Shown: positions 1 to 7,700 of the stretch, piece by piece
Layout: each line of letters opens with the position of its first letter
How positions within the stretch are numbered: the first letter of the stretch is position 1
Assembly: GCA_023300835.1 (NCBI GenBank)
Contig: JALZVB010000050.1
Span: forward strand, 1-10,787
Length of the DNA: 10,787 bases
Direction: 5' to 3'
Origin: Saprospiraceae bacterium
GTDB lineage: Bacteria; Bacteroidota; Bacteroidia; Chitinophagales; Saprospiraceae
Program-made: the position numbers and the translations under genes
The notes under the pieces: model-generated
Database searches by the model: none
What the model saw: the letters and a program-made list of their open reading frames with translations, nothing else
Told to the model about the DNA's origin: nothing

Positions 1-1740
1 ATCAGATAATATATAGTCATCTTCAAGCTTAAGTTCTACTTGAAAATTTCTTGACTTGTTACCCTTATACTCAAAACCGCCACTTCTGTCTGTCTTAAAT
101 TTCGCGACAACTTCCTTGTTATTTCTTCTAGTTTTCCGATCATAGTTACGCGTAATAATAGAAGCTTGAACGCCTTGTAATGGCTTTCCAGTCGATCTAT
201 TGGTTACATAAAATTTATTGACACCAGATCTATTGCTATCATGAACATAATTAAGATTGGAAACTTGAAATAAAGCAATCGAATGTTTTTTATCATCTTC
301 AGCGTTTATTAATATTGCATAACGGCCAGGCTTAAAACTAGGGAAATCAATTTCTATTGAATGATAATTAAAAAGTTCTTCTGACTTAGGCAGGTTCCAT
401 TCCTTAGTTTTAGAAAGTGGCAACTTTTTTATAAAAGAAATCTTTTCAGCGTTATTGTGTATGTGATTAAGATCTTCATGGTCGTCCTCTGACAGATAAT
501 AAACACTACTTGTAGTCTTGTCTATATTCCTATAAGTGAGCCTACCTAAAAAGGGTTGATGTGGAACATTTACCTGTTCTAGTAATAATTCAAGATGAGC
601 CTTATTAAGTACAGTAGTTTGTGACTGAGCTATGTTTTCATATTTAGTACCCTCAGATAACTTCTTAGTGATTGTTAGAAGGCTGTCTGCTTTATTAAAA
701 CCATTAATGTATTTTGGATCAAAACTTCTGCGATAGGACTCTCCCAGTTGCAGGTAATAATTAATAAGTTTCGTGTATGCTAATAAAGAAATCTTATCTG
801 ACCCATACTCTCTTATTATATCTTCCAACCCACTTACATATAATTCTTCTTTTCCATTAATATTGGATTGATTTCTTAAATATTCTATTCTATAAACGTC
901 TAATTGTAACCTAGTTTCTAAATCGTTACTTGATAATTCTATAGCACGTTGAAACAAAGCCAAAGTAAGTAACTTGTAATTCTCTGTACCTTCAGTGCTA
1001 AATGTTTCAGCTAAGAACTTGTCGCTAGAAACGAATAATTTAGGATCATTAAGTACATAGGCATCTAACGGTAAACTGACAGTAGATACATCATTTCTAA
1101 AGTGTTGCAACGCTTGGTAAACTAAAAACTGATTTAGATTTTTAGCTTTTATAAAAAAGTTGTTTTGGAAGTCATTTTCATTTGTATGATAGGCATTTAA
1201 AACAAGTGAGAATTCATCTATAGACTGCGTATTTTCTAGTTGTATCGATTTCAAATAATACCCTACTGACTTTCTCTGGATATCTTCCAAGCTCCAATTC
1301 GCTAATTCTTTTTCTTCTTCTTCTTTTTCTGCTTTACTTTCTATTTCTGTTCTATTCTGAAATCTATACATATTATTCATAGCATAATCAGAATACAGTT
1401 TCCCAAGTACAGAATAAGTCACAGCCCTAGCAGCACTGCCCTTTACAAGCGCCATATTGTTTTCAATATCTGAGATATATTGTGCAGGATCTTGATCTTT
1501 GAACTGGGTGCTGAGTTTAGATTTATATAGTATGGCTTTAATGAGTTGAGGTTCATTCTCTTCTGCTATCGCTTTATCATATATTCTATTGACGATATCA
1601 AAGGCAGATTGTGGGAGATTCTTCTTCTCAAATTCAATGACCTCTGACCATAACTTGTCATAGTCTACGGGTTGACTATCAGAAAAGTCTACAACTGTAA
1701 TTCCAGAGAGTGCTAACATCATATATAACAAATACTTCAT
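1..1740 (-). CDS. Alpha-2-macroglobulin family protein, N-terminal part (partial, runs off left edge)
   Basis: The frame is open from an ATG at 1740 to base 1, giving 580 codons with no stop, so the C-terminal part lies outside the window. Residues 1-20 look like a Sec signal peptide (MKYLLYMMLALSG) without a lipobox cysteine. Residues 40-370 are mostly helical and repeat-like, and the stretch around 46-76 (AFDIVNRIYDKA, then QLIKAILYKSKL) resembles the N-terminus of large Bacteroidota alpha-2-macroglobulin proteins. Residues 380-500 look like a beta-sandwich macroglobulin domain (FKPGRYAILINA at 469-480). Residues 508-560 resemble an MG2 or carboxypeptidase-regulatory-like domain (NKFYVTNRSTGKPLQGVQA, then TDRSGGFEYKG). 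Such proteins are typically about 1,800-2,000 residues long and are thought to trap proteases at the cell envelope. Any thioester or bait region would be off the window. An acidic Glu/Lys run lies at about 134-145. The family call is from remembered sequence character, not a search. Confidence 0.75.
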   Translation of the reverse strand, partial: MKYLLYMMLALSGITVVDFSDSQPVDYDKLWSEVIEFEKKNLPQSAFDIVNRIYDKAIAEENEPQLIKAILYKSKLSTQFKDQDPAQYISDIENNMALVKGSAARAVTYSVLGKLYSDYAMNNMYRFQNRTEIESKAEKEEEEKELANWSLEDIQRKSVGYYLKSIQLENTQSIDEFSLVLNAYHTNENDFQNNFFIKAKNLNQFLVYQALQHFRNDVSTVSLPLDAYVLNDPKLFVSSDKFLAETFSTEGTENYKLLTLALFQRAIELSSNDLETRLQLDVYRIEYLRNQSNINGKEELYVSGLEDIIREYGSDKISLLAYTKLINYYLQLGESYRRSFDPKYINGFNKADSLLTITKKLSEGTKYENIAQSQTTVLNKAHLELLLEQVNVPHQPFLGRLTYRNIDKTTSSVYYLSEDDHEDLNHIHNNAEKISFIKKLPLSKTKEWNLPKSEELFNYHSIEIDFPSFKPGRYAILINAEDDKKHSIALFQVSNLNYVHDSNRSGVNKFYVTNRSTGKPLQGVQASIITRNYDRKTRRNNKEVVAKFKTDRSGGFEYKGNKSRNFQVELKLEDDYILSD

Positions 1741-1892
1741 AGATTGGATTTAATACTTAGTACCAATTTTGCCTTGAGTTAAACAAATTGTTTTTGAAAA
1801 CTTATATGCCTCTTAAGTTAAATTGATACAACATATACTACTACAATAAAATGATCAATTAAATTTCACTTAACACAGACTTTAGGGAAGAT
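1741..1892. other. Intergenic gap between oxidoreductase and alpha-2-macroglobulin gene
   Basis: These 152 bases separate the oxidoreductase stop from the alpha-2-macroglobulin start, so they should hold the end of the guaA-led transcript or the promoter of the next gene. I found no TAnnTTTG match on the minus strand. The only dyad is AATTGAT/ATCAATT (about 1821-1827 and 1854-1860), with a loop of about 26 bases and no T tract, too weak to call a terminator. The region is very AT-rich and has no ORF. Confidence 0.5.
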
Positions 1893-2948
1893 TTAATCCT
1901 CCCAAAATCTAAGGATGTCAACCTCTGCATCAATTTGAGCTGTGCCTAGCAGGACTGAAGCGAAGTGTTCTGCCCAATAAGGTGACAAAGAAGTCCCTTT
2001 GGTTCCCATACCGTTGAATAGATGGATGTGGGAGAAATTAGGATGTGTACCTATCAAAGGCTTCCTTCCCTGTACCGCTGGTCTTATACCTGCTCTATGC
2101 TCAACAACATTATAGGGTACCTTAAGTAGATTTTTCAACTTAAGATTCCAATTATCAATGAATTCTTGTGTAGGATCATTATCAGATATATTCTTATCAT
2201 ATCCACCACCGGTCCAAAATTTATGTGCTGACAATGGGGCTATAAATATCTTATCACGGAGCATTTTATCAGGCAATTCGTTCTCGATTTCAACGATAAA
2301 TGATTGGCCCTTTACAGGTTGTAATGGCAAATGGCCGAAATATTTATTTTCCAATACCTTATATCCCTCACAATACACTACTCTACTAAAGTCTTCGCCA
2401 GCATAAGATACGCTTTCGGTGAAGTCAACATCACTATCTATTGAACCTTCTATCAACCAATTCTGTGATATTAACCATGCTCTGTACTTTTTTATTAGTA
2501 GAGATACATCAACTTGTATTGCAGGATCTATTTCTCCGTAACCAAACGCTGGATTGACTAACTCATCATAGTTAGAGACATCAGCCTTATTCTTAATCCA
2601 TGGTGCATAACCTGGTCTTCCTGTAGATTCAAACCAATTATTCTCTTGCATCAAATTATCAAAGGCTCTTAAGATACTCGTCTTTTTGACAAGTTTTATT
2701 CCCAATAACACTTCTAAGCCTTCATAGTATTCTATGGCTACAGGCAGGAGCTCTTCTATTTTCCAACTCTTGACGTATCGTCTTCCAGTAATAGGATTTA
2801 TTATTCCAGCTGCAGCAAGTGTTGCTGCCGATTTATGGTTATTGTCAATTATCCTAAAAGGGATATTCTTTCTGTAGAGACAGTATGAAAATATTGTTCC
2901 TGCTAGGCCTTGCCCTACGATTAATACCTTCTCCTCCGTTCCTGACAA
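1893..2948 (-). CDS. FAD-dependent oxidoreductase, DAO (D-amino-acid oxidase/glycine oxidase-like) family
   Basis: This 351-residue protein begins with a Rossmann dinucleotide-binding motif, VLIVGQGLAG at residues 8-17, followed by the acidic end of the second strand (FRIID, 31-35). A conserved block (AAGIINPITGRRYVKSW, 46-62) follows. Near the C-terminus are HRAGIRP (284-290) and FNGMGTKGTSLSP (311-323), the second FAD-contact region of the DAO family. Members oxidise amines or amino acids using FAD; the substrate here cannot be read from sequence. There is no signal peptide, so it is probably cytoplasmic. The start is TTG at 2948, two bases after the stop of the MmcQ-like gene. Upstream in frame there is a stop at 2984-2982 with no ATG or GTG between, and no ATG lies before the FAD motif, so TTG is the best choice. 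The gene is last in the guaA-led operon. A role in modified-nucleoside metabolism, like the FAD domain of MnmC, is possible but unproven. Confidence 0.8.
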   Translation of the reverse strand: MSGTEEKVLIVGQGLAGTIFSYCLYRKNIPFRIIDNNHKSAATLAAAGIINPITGRRYVKSWKIEELLPVAIEYYEGLEVLLGIKLVKKTSILRAFDNLMQENNWFESTGRPGYAPWIKNKADVSNYDELVNPAFGYGEIDPAIQVDVSLLIKKYRAWLISQNWLIEGSIDSDVDFTESVSYAGEDFSRVVYCEGYKVLENKYFGHLPLQPVKGQSFIVEIENELPDKMLRDKIFIAPLSAHKFWTGGGYDKNISDNDPTQEFIDNWNLKLKNLLKVPYNVVEHRAGIRPAVQGRKPLIGTHPNFSHIHLFNGMGTKGTSLSPYWAEHFASVLLGTAQIDAEVDILRFWED

Positions 2949-2950
2949 TA

Positions 2951-3307
2951 CTATAGATTGAATAGCTCTGCTTTGAGCTTTTTAGTCAATTTGGAAACGA
3001 CCAATTCATAAGAGTGATCAATTAATTCCATGAGTAGAACTCTTTTCAACCCATCTTCTAGAATCACTGTATTCCAATGCTTCTTATTCATATGGAACCC
3101 TGGAATAATTTGATGGTGTGATTCTCTTAATTCCAGAGCTCTATCCGGATCACACTTAAGATTAATTCTACAATTCTCTGATTGAAGAGGTAAAAGCGCA
3201 AACATCTTTCCCATCACCTTAAACACCAGCGTAGTTTCATCAAATGGAAATGTTTCTTCTACGCCACTTTTAGAAATACAATATTCTCTTATTTCTTCAA
3301 TGTTCAT
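2951..3307 (-). CDS. MmcQ/YjbR family protein
   Basis: This is a 118-residue protein of typical length for the MmcQ/YjbR (CyaY-like fold) family. Recognisable parts are the N-terminal ETFPFDETTLVFKVMGKMFAL block (residues 18-38) and the hallmark PGFHMNKKHWNTV block (69-81), followed by a C-terminal helical segment with paired lysines. The family has a double-wing fold and is often annotated as DNA-binding, but its cellular role is poorly defined. The ATG at 3307 overlaps the trmH stop codon in an ATGA arrangement (4-base overlap), which favours translational coupling. The TAG stop lies two bases before the TTG start of the oxidoreductase. There is no signal peptide or membrane segment. The family assignment is strong; nothing in the sequence shows its partner or target. 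Confidence 0.85.
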   Translation of the reverse strand: MNIEEIREYCISKSGVEETFPFDETTLVFKVMGKMFALLPLQSENCRINLKCDPDRALELRESHHQIIPGFHMNKKHWNTVILEDGLKRVLLMELIDHSYELVVSKLTKKLKAELFNL

Positions 3308-3945
3308 TTTTGGGCTTTCTGAACATACTTTTCATGATGCTTGGCAAGAAATCTATCTAGATGGACCTGGTTCTCACTAGATATACTTTCTGGACTTATG
3401 TACATATCTTTTGACAATCTCTGTCTGCTGGCTTCATATAGTGTTACCGCACAGGCTACAGAAATATTAAGGCTGTCAACCATTCCATATTGAGGAATCA
3501 AGATATTTCCATCTGCATAGGTTAAGGCTTCCTGGCTAACACCGTCTCTTTCGTTACCGAATAATAATGCCACGCCTTCTGATAAATCTGTTGCATACAA
3601 GCTTTGACTTTCTTCGTCTAGATGAGTTGCGTAGATTTTATCGTACTTCTTTTTGACGGCAGTCATACATTCATCAACGTCCATATAAAAATGAATATCG
3701 AGCCACTTCCGTACACCTGTAGAAGAGGCCTTAACTCGATCAAGGTGGGCTTTTCCTAGTCCTGGATCCGTATATAATATGTATAGTTCTTGTACCCCTA
3801 CAGAATCACAAGTCCGCATCACTGCACCTATGTTGTGCTTATCGTGTACGTTCTCAAGTATTACCGTCATATGCTGTCTAGACGCAGCTACTCTAGTAAA
3901 TTTATTGAGTCTCTCCTCAGTAATTATAAGTTGATCTTCCTTCAA
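3304..3945 (-). CDS. trmH: tRNA (guanosine-2'-O-)-methyltransferase, SpoU/TrmH family
   Basis: This 213-residue protein carries all three SPOUT motifs of the TrmH family: NIGAVMRT at residues 38-45 with the predicted catalytic Arg44, LFGNERDG at 128-135, and IPQYGMVDSLNISVA at 150-164, which forms the knotted SAM site. It follows Escherichia coli TrmH closely along its length, including the N-terminal VHDKHN segment, the KASSTGVRKW and IYATHL blocks, and the TLYEASRQR...MY tail. That points to 2'-O-methylation of G18 in the tRNA D-loop rather than to rRNA enzymes such as RlmB. The start is TTG at 3945, one base after the TAA stop of the lipoprotein gene. An in-frame stop lies just upstream (3957-3955), and the next ATG (residue 26) would remove conserved N-terminal sequence. 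It overlaps the MmcQ/YjbR gene by 4 bases. Position-18 specificity is inferred from similarity; other tRNA positions are possible. Confidence 0.88.
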   Translation of the reverse strand: MKEDQLIITEERLNKFTRVAASRQHMTVILENVHDKHNIGAVMRTCDSVGVQELYILYTDPGLGKAHLDRVKASSTGVRKWLDIHFYMDVDECMTAVKKKYDKIYATHLDEESQSLYATDLSEGVALLFGNERDGVSQEALTYADGNILIPQYGMVDSLNISVACAVTLYEASRQRLSKDMYISPESISSENQVHLDRFLAKHHEKYVQKAQK

Positions 3946-3946
3946 T

Positions 3947-5290
3947 TTATTCTGCTATTACAAATCTATTATTCTCAAAGCTGAGTAGATAGAGATGCTT
4001 GTTTTGGAAATATTCTATATCAGAAAACTTATCACTATTTCCCTTGAAGACTTTCTGTATATCAAATTCTGTCAAAAGTAAACTTGAATTATAGGTGTCC
4101 AAGAAGTATTGAAATTTCTTTCCATAGTTAAACAAGCTCCTTCCTAAGAACAACATGGTATCAAATCCGTTATAGACTTCCTCTGATGGAAAGTCGTTAT
4201 ATAGCTGAAAGTATTTTTGCCTAAACTCCTTAACGGCTGGAGAATCTCTATCTAAAAATGAGCTTCTACATACTCTCATATTTAGATTGGAATAATTTTC
4301 AAATTTTATTCTTTTTGATTCTAATAGTATTGGCATACCGTATAACACGACCTTTTCCATTCCTTTTTCTCCACCTAACTTTCTGACAGTATTATAGACA
4401 AACTTTTCATCGTCAGAGAAAGACCAATTAGGAAGTATGAAAACAGTTTCTCTTTCTTTTAAAAAAATAGAATCAAATGCAACCTCTCCATTGATCAATG
4501 AATCTTCTTCTATATAGAACTCGCCAAATGGCTTAGAATCAGAACCTGATTTTGCTTTACCTAGTTTCTGTAGGTAATACATCATAGCTCTATCTTTTTT
4601 GATATTACGACCCAAAACAATAACCTGATCATTGCTATAATTATCTGTAACGTGATCTATGATATGACTGAAGTGATCTTTTAGACTTGGTTTGAGCTGA
4701 ATATAATAAGGGTTCTCTTGTGTTATCTTACTGCTTGATAACCAGGGAGATACGACAGGTAATCCATTACTTTTACCGTACTGGGCAGTAGTAGCCAATT
4801 GCCCTTTCTGTCTAGGTCCTATGATAAGATCTGCATGCCTACATTTCTGAAGCTTATTGTCAAATGAACCTGACTCGCTATCAATTACAGTTACATTCAA
4901 CTGAACGCCATCTTCATCTAATTTCTCAAGAGCCAACTTAGTACCTGCATAGAAATGAGATATTCTGCCTAATGCGGTACTAGGATCAATAACATTTTCA
5001 ATGTCGGTATTGTCTACACTAAATGGAAACAAAAAACTAACATCATAAGAAGCTCGTTTATCAAGTTCTAGATCTTCTATTTTCTGGTTGTACTCTACTG
5101 TTCTATCTATTTCAGTCCAGTAGACTGTATCAACATCACTTTTGATTGACTTAGATTTATTTTCCATTTCAGATACAGGATTAGTATTTACAATCTGTGT
5201 ATCCATTGTAGATTTACGTGTACTCTTACATCCAATAGTAATCGCACATAACGTCACAACTAAGAAATATAATGCTGATCGACTCCTCAT
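3947..5290 (-). CDS. Periplasmic-binding-protein-like (type 1) lipoprotein
   Basis: I choose the ATG at 5290, one base after the guaA stop, giving 447 residues. A start at 5335 is open in frame but would overlap guaA by 44 bases and add 15 polar residues before the signal peptide. From the chosen start there is an N-terminal Arg-rich stretch, a hydrophobic core (YFLVVTLCAITIG) and Cys21, a plausible lipidation site (TIGC). A polar linker to about residue 80 precedes a fold like branched-chain amino-acid binding proteins: VSFLFPF, HFYAGTKLALEKL, DLIIGPRQKGQLA, LPVVSPW and, near the end, AVKEFRQKYFQLYNDFPSEEVYNGFD. No transporter subunits are nearby, so it is more likely a ligand-sensing or envelope-regulatory lipoprotein than a transport component. 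Related Bacteroidota proteins often carry LysM domains; I see none here. No Lys-Asp/Glu surface-export signal follows the cysteine, so a periplasm-facing location is inferred. Confidence 0.75.
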   Translation of the reverse strand: MRSRSALYFLVVTLCAITIGCKSTRKSTMDTQIVNTNPVSEMENKSKSIKSDVDTVYWTEIDRTVEYNQKIEDLELDKRASYDVSFLFPFSVDNTDIENVIDPSTALGRISHFYAGTKLALEKLDEDGVQLNVTVIDSESGSFDNKLQKCRHADLIIGPRQKGQLATTAQYGKSNGLPVVSPWLSSSKITQENPYYIQLKPSLKDHFSHIIDHVTDNYSNDQVIVLGRNIKKDRAMMYYLQKLGKAKSGSDSKPFGEFYIEEDSLINGEVAFDSIFLKERETVFILPNWSFSDDEKFVYNTVRKLGGEKGMEKVVLYGMPILLESKRIKFENYSNLNMRVCRSSFLDRDSPAVKEFRQKYFQLYNDFPSEEVYNGFDTMLFLGRSLFNYGKKFQYFLDTYNSSLLLTEFDIQKVFKGNSDKFSDIEYFQNKHLYLLSFENNRFVIAE

Positions 5291-5291
5291 T

Positions 5292-6836
5292 CTATTCCCA
5301 TTCGATTGTTGCAGGGGGCTTGGTACTGATGTCATAAGTGACTCTATTTATTCCTCTAACGTTATTAATAATTTCATTGGATATCTCTCCCAGTAATTCG
5401 TAGGGTAATTTACTCCATTCTGCTGTCATTCCATCAGATGAGTTTACAGAGCGCAGTGCGATTGTATACTCATAGGTACGTTCGTCACCCATTACACCAA
5501 CGGACTTTACGGGTAATAATATTGTTCCTGCCTGCCATACTTTATCATACCAGCCTGAAGACTTCAACTTGGATATAAATATATGATCGGCCTCTTGATT
5601 GAGTTTTATTCTATCTCTTGATAATGTACCTAGAACCCTTATCGCCATTCCAGGGCCAGGAAAAGGATGTCTATCTACAAATGAAGACGCTAACCCGAGG
5701 TTTCTGCCGACCTCTCTTACTTCATCTTTAAATAGAGACCTCAATGGTTCTACTAATTTAAGATTCAATCTATCAGGTAATCCCCCAACATTATGATGGG
5801 ACTTAATTGTTGCTGAAGGTCCTTTTACGGAAATAGACTCTATAACATCGGGATATATTGTTCCTTGTCCTAGCCATTTGACACCTTCCATACGATTAGA
5901 AGCTTCTTCAAAAACTTCTATAAATACGCGTCCTATGACTTTTCTTTTTTGTTCTGGATCTGAAATACCTTCTAGGGCATTCAAGAATTTATCAGAGGCA
6001 TCTACGCCTTCAACATTTAGGCCTAGTACTTTATAATCTTCAAGGACTTCTTGAAATTCGTTTTTGCGCAACAAGCCATTATCAACAAATATTCCAGTAA
6101 GGTTATCGCCTATCGCTCTATGTAATAACATGGCCGCAACCGTAGAGTCTACGCCACCGGATAATCCCAATATCACTTTATCATCACCGAGTTGGGTTTT
6201 TAATTCACCGACAGTCTGATCAATAAAGGAGTTAGGAGTCCAATTCTTGGAACAGCCCGCAATGTTGGTAATAAAATTATCTAATACTGTAACACCTTCT
6301 AGTGTATGCGTCACCTCAGGGTGAAACTGCAGACATCTTATCGGGTTGGGAAATTTCCCTTCTTGAGATTTAAATATTGCGACAGGTATATCATCCGTTT
6401 TTGCTAGTATCACGAAGCCTTCTGGCAATTCTTTGATGGTATCACCATGCGACATCCATACTTGTGATTGTTTAGATAAACCCTTTAAGATGCTGTCTTC
6501 TTCATTCAGTAAATCTAATTGTGCTTTGCCGTATTCTCGTTTAGCAGATCTTTCTACTTTACCTCCGAATTTCATAGCTGTTAACTGCGCACCGTAACAG
6601 ATACCTAGCACTGGTTTATGTTCCAATATCTCTTGGACATTAGTATCTAACATATTAGGATCATTAACAGAAAAGGGGCTTCCTGATAATATTACAGCCT
6701 TTATCTTGGGATCAGAATAGTCAATCTTCTTATTGTAAGGCTGAATTTCTGAGTAGACATTCAATTCCCGCAATCTTCTGGCAATGAGTTGGGTATATTG
6801 TGACCCAAAATCCAAAATGATAATTTTTTCAACCAT
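5292..6836 (-). CDS. guaA: GMP synthase (glutamine-hydrolysing)
   Basis: This full-length 514-residue enzyme converts XMP, ATP and glutamine to GMP, the last step of guanylate synthesis. The N-terminal class I glutamine amidotransferase domain holds the catalytic triad: Cys80 in GICYGAQL, His172 and Glu174 in [10 protein letters not shown]. The ATP pyrophosphatase domain begins near residue 205 and has the P-loop [10 protein letters not shown] (223-232). The C-terminal dimerisation domain includes [13 protein letters not shown] and ends with the family-typical [15 protein letters not shown]. No key residue is missing. The ATG at 6836 is followed at once by the conserved [18 protein letters not shown] block, so the start is secure. 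A TAnnTTTG element ends four bases before the ATG. The lipoprotein gene follows after one base, so guaA leads the five-gene run. It is probably constitutive or growth-controlled; I see no riboswitch in the 66-base upstream gap. Confidence 0.98.
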   Translation of the reverse strand: MVEKIIILDFGSQYTQLIARRLRELNVYSEIQPYNKKIDYSDPKIKAVILSGSPFSVNDPNMLDTNVQEILEHKPVLGICYGAQLTAMKFGGKVERSAKREYGKAQLDLLNEEDSILKGLSKQSQVWMSHGDTIKELPEGFVILAKTDDIPVAIFKSQEGKFPNPIRCLQFHPEVTHTLEGVTVLDNFITNIAGCSKNWTPNSFIDQTVGELKTQLGDDKVILGLSGGVDSTVAAMLLHRAIGDNLTGIFVDNGLLRKNEFQEVLEDYKVLGLNVEGVDASDKFLNALEGISDPEQKRKVIGRVFIEVFEEASNRMEGVKWLGQGTIYPDVIESISVKGPSATIKSHHNVGGLPDRLNLKLVEPLRSLFKDEVREVGRNLGLASSFVDRHPFPGPGMAIRVLGTLSRDRIKLNQEADHIFISKLKSSGWYDKVWQAGTILLPVKSVGVMGDERTYEYTIALRSVNSSDGMTAEWSKLPYELLGEISNEIINNVRGINRVTYDISTKPPATIEWE

Positions 6837-6840
6837 TTAA

Positions 6841-6848
6841 CAAATATA
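6841..6848 (-). promoter_or_regulatory. Candidate -7 promoter element for guaA operon (TATATTTG)
   Basis: Read on the minus strand, TATATTTG matches the Bacteroidota -7 consensus TAnnTTTG exactly. It is separated from the guaA ATG by only TTAA, so the predicted transcription start falls at or next to the A of the ATG, implying a leaderless or nearly leaderless mRNA. No good -33 TTTG is present at the usual 17-23 base spacing; the nearest TTG candidates are about 8 and 26 bases away. Confidence 0.45.
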
Positions 6849-6852
6849 GGAA

Positions 6853-6869
6853 ATCACAACAGAATCAGA
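6853..6869 (+). repeat. 17-base direct repeat, copy 1 (intergenic, upstream of guaA)
   Basis: ATCACAACAGAATCAGA occurs here in the guaA upstream gap and again, same orientation, at 10172-10188 near the 5' end of the M42 peptidase gene. The match is exact over 17 bases. It may be chance in AT-rich DNA; no other copy was noticed. Confidence 0.4.
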
Positions 6870-6902
6870 CTATTCAACGCCATGTCTATACTCTAGAAAG
6901 TA

Positions 6903-7568
6903 TTAACGCAGTGTAACAGAAATCTTTTCAGTTTCTCTCATAGACTGGGATATATTAGTGGCTATGATATTGATGGGGACTCCTTTCAGCTCAAGGTACT
7001 GCTTACAGGCTTCCATTCTGTTTTTGACAAGTTCTTCGCTTTTCCTGTCACCTCTTCTATAAAAACTCTCAAGCACAACAGAACTGGCTTCCCCAGCCTT
7101 AATTTTATCAGCATATCCGTCTAAATCCTTCAATGCAGTTGTAATTAGTAGAGCTGATTTAGACTCAAATAAGATATAAGTACCGCTTTTAATTTCTGTT
7201 CTAGAGATTTCAGTAGTTTTTATCTGACTGTTGCCTGTTTCCTTAACGATTACAGCGTTATTCTGAACAATTATCGTTTTTTCTGGAGCAACAACCTTCT
7301 CTACTTCAGTCTGAGCTATGCCTTCATTAACTATTCTTGAAGTGGCAGCAGGATTCTTTCCTAAGGGTGCAAATTTGAAAATACCTTTTGGTGATTGCTT
7401 AAATCCATTCATGAAATCAATAGCCTCTCCGTGGATTTTAGTAATATCTTTACCATTCAAAGTAACCATTGTAGGCGTACCATTGAGAATAATTGCTGTT
7501 TGAGAGTTTCCAGTTTGTACGAAAAGGATTGTAAAAGAGCACCAAATGACCTTAATAAATGAATTCAT
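6903..7568 (-). CDS. Secreted protein with degenerate OmpA-like C-terminal domain
   Basis: I do not recognise this 221-residue protein as a named family. Residues 1-22 form a likely Sec signal peptide (IKVIWCSFTILFVQTGNSQ) without a lipobox. Residues 25-60 contain short beta-like strands (IILNGTPTMVTLNGKDI). A Val/Ile/Lys/Glu-rich linker at about 85-125 follows. Residues 130-221 look like an OmpA/MotB fold: a first strand YILFESKSALLI, helix ALKDLDGYADKIK, strand SVVLESFYRRGD, helix LVKNRMEACKQYLELKGV, and a final strand KISVTLR. The arginine in KNRMEA (184) matches the peptidoglycan-binding arginine of OmpA domains, but the usual G-H-T-D block is replaced by ESFYRRGD, so peptidoglycan binding is doubtful. 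The ATG at 7568 directly precedes the signal peptide. It lies between nusB and guaA, separated from each by gaps of 207 and 66 bases, so it is probably transcribed separately. Confidence 0.65.
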   Translation of the reverse strand: MNSFIKVIWCSFTILFVQTGNSQTAIILNGTPTMVTLNGKDITKIHGEAIDFMNGFKQSPKGIFKFAPLGKNPAATSRIVNEGIAQTEVEKVVAPEKTIIVQNNAVIVKETGNSQIKTTEISRTEIKSGTYILFESKSALLITTALKDLDGYADKIKAGEASSVVLESFYRRGDRKSEELVKNRMEACKQYLELKGVPINIIATNISQSMRETEKISVTLR

Positions 7569-7670
7569 AAGGATAAGTTTTAATTGATAAAACAGATTAT
7601 TTGGTCAGATAATTCAAAAATGAAGCTTAAGTTACTAAAGTATATTAAATTTTAACAACTAGATCTATTT

Positions 7671-7689
7671 ATGTTTGTATGATAAACAT
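7671..7689. repeat. Short inverted repeat (ATGTTT/AAACAT)
   Basis: ATGTTT at 7671-7676 pairs with AAACAT at 7684-7689 across a 7-base spacer. Pairing partly continues inward (7678 with 7682). The right arm overlaps copy 1 of the GATAAACATG direct repeat. It could be an operator half-site or a small hairpin; there is no following T tract. Confidence 0.35.
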
Positions 7690-7690
7690 G
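7681..7690 (+). repeat. 10-base direct repeat GATAAACATG, copy 1
   Basis: An identical GATAAACATG occurs at 7752-7761, 71 bases away in the same orientation. The two copies bracket the long inverted repeat at 7701-7749. The arrangement resembles paired regulator sites, but that is inference. Confidence 0.4.
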
Positions 7691-7700
7691 CTTTTGAACC

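Noticed and set aside
1820..1861. Possible terminator hairpin after the oxidoreductase gene
   Set aside because: The arms AATTGAT/ATCAATT are only 7 A/T-rich base pairs around a loop of about 26 bases with no T tract; indistinguishable from chance in such AT-rich DNA.
2158..2406. Plus-strand ORF of 82 codons
   Set aside because: It lies wholly opposite the oxidoreductase gene, has no recognisable motif and reads as an antisense shadow. The other plus-strand ORFs under the minus-strand genes, and the minus-strand ones under pyrE and the M42 gene, were dropped for the same reason.
5291..5335. Upstream in-frame ATG extending the lipoprotein by 15 residues
   Set aside because: It would overlap the guaA C-terminus by 44 bases and push the signal peptide 15 residues inward; the ATG at 5290, one base after the guaA stop, gives a normal lipoprotein signal.
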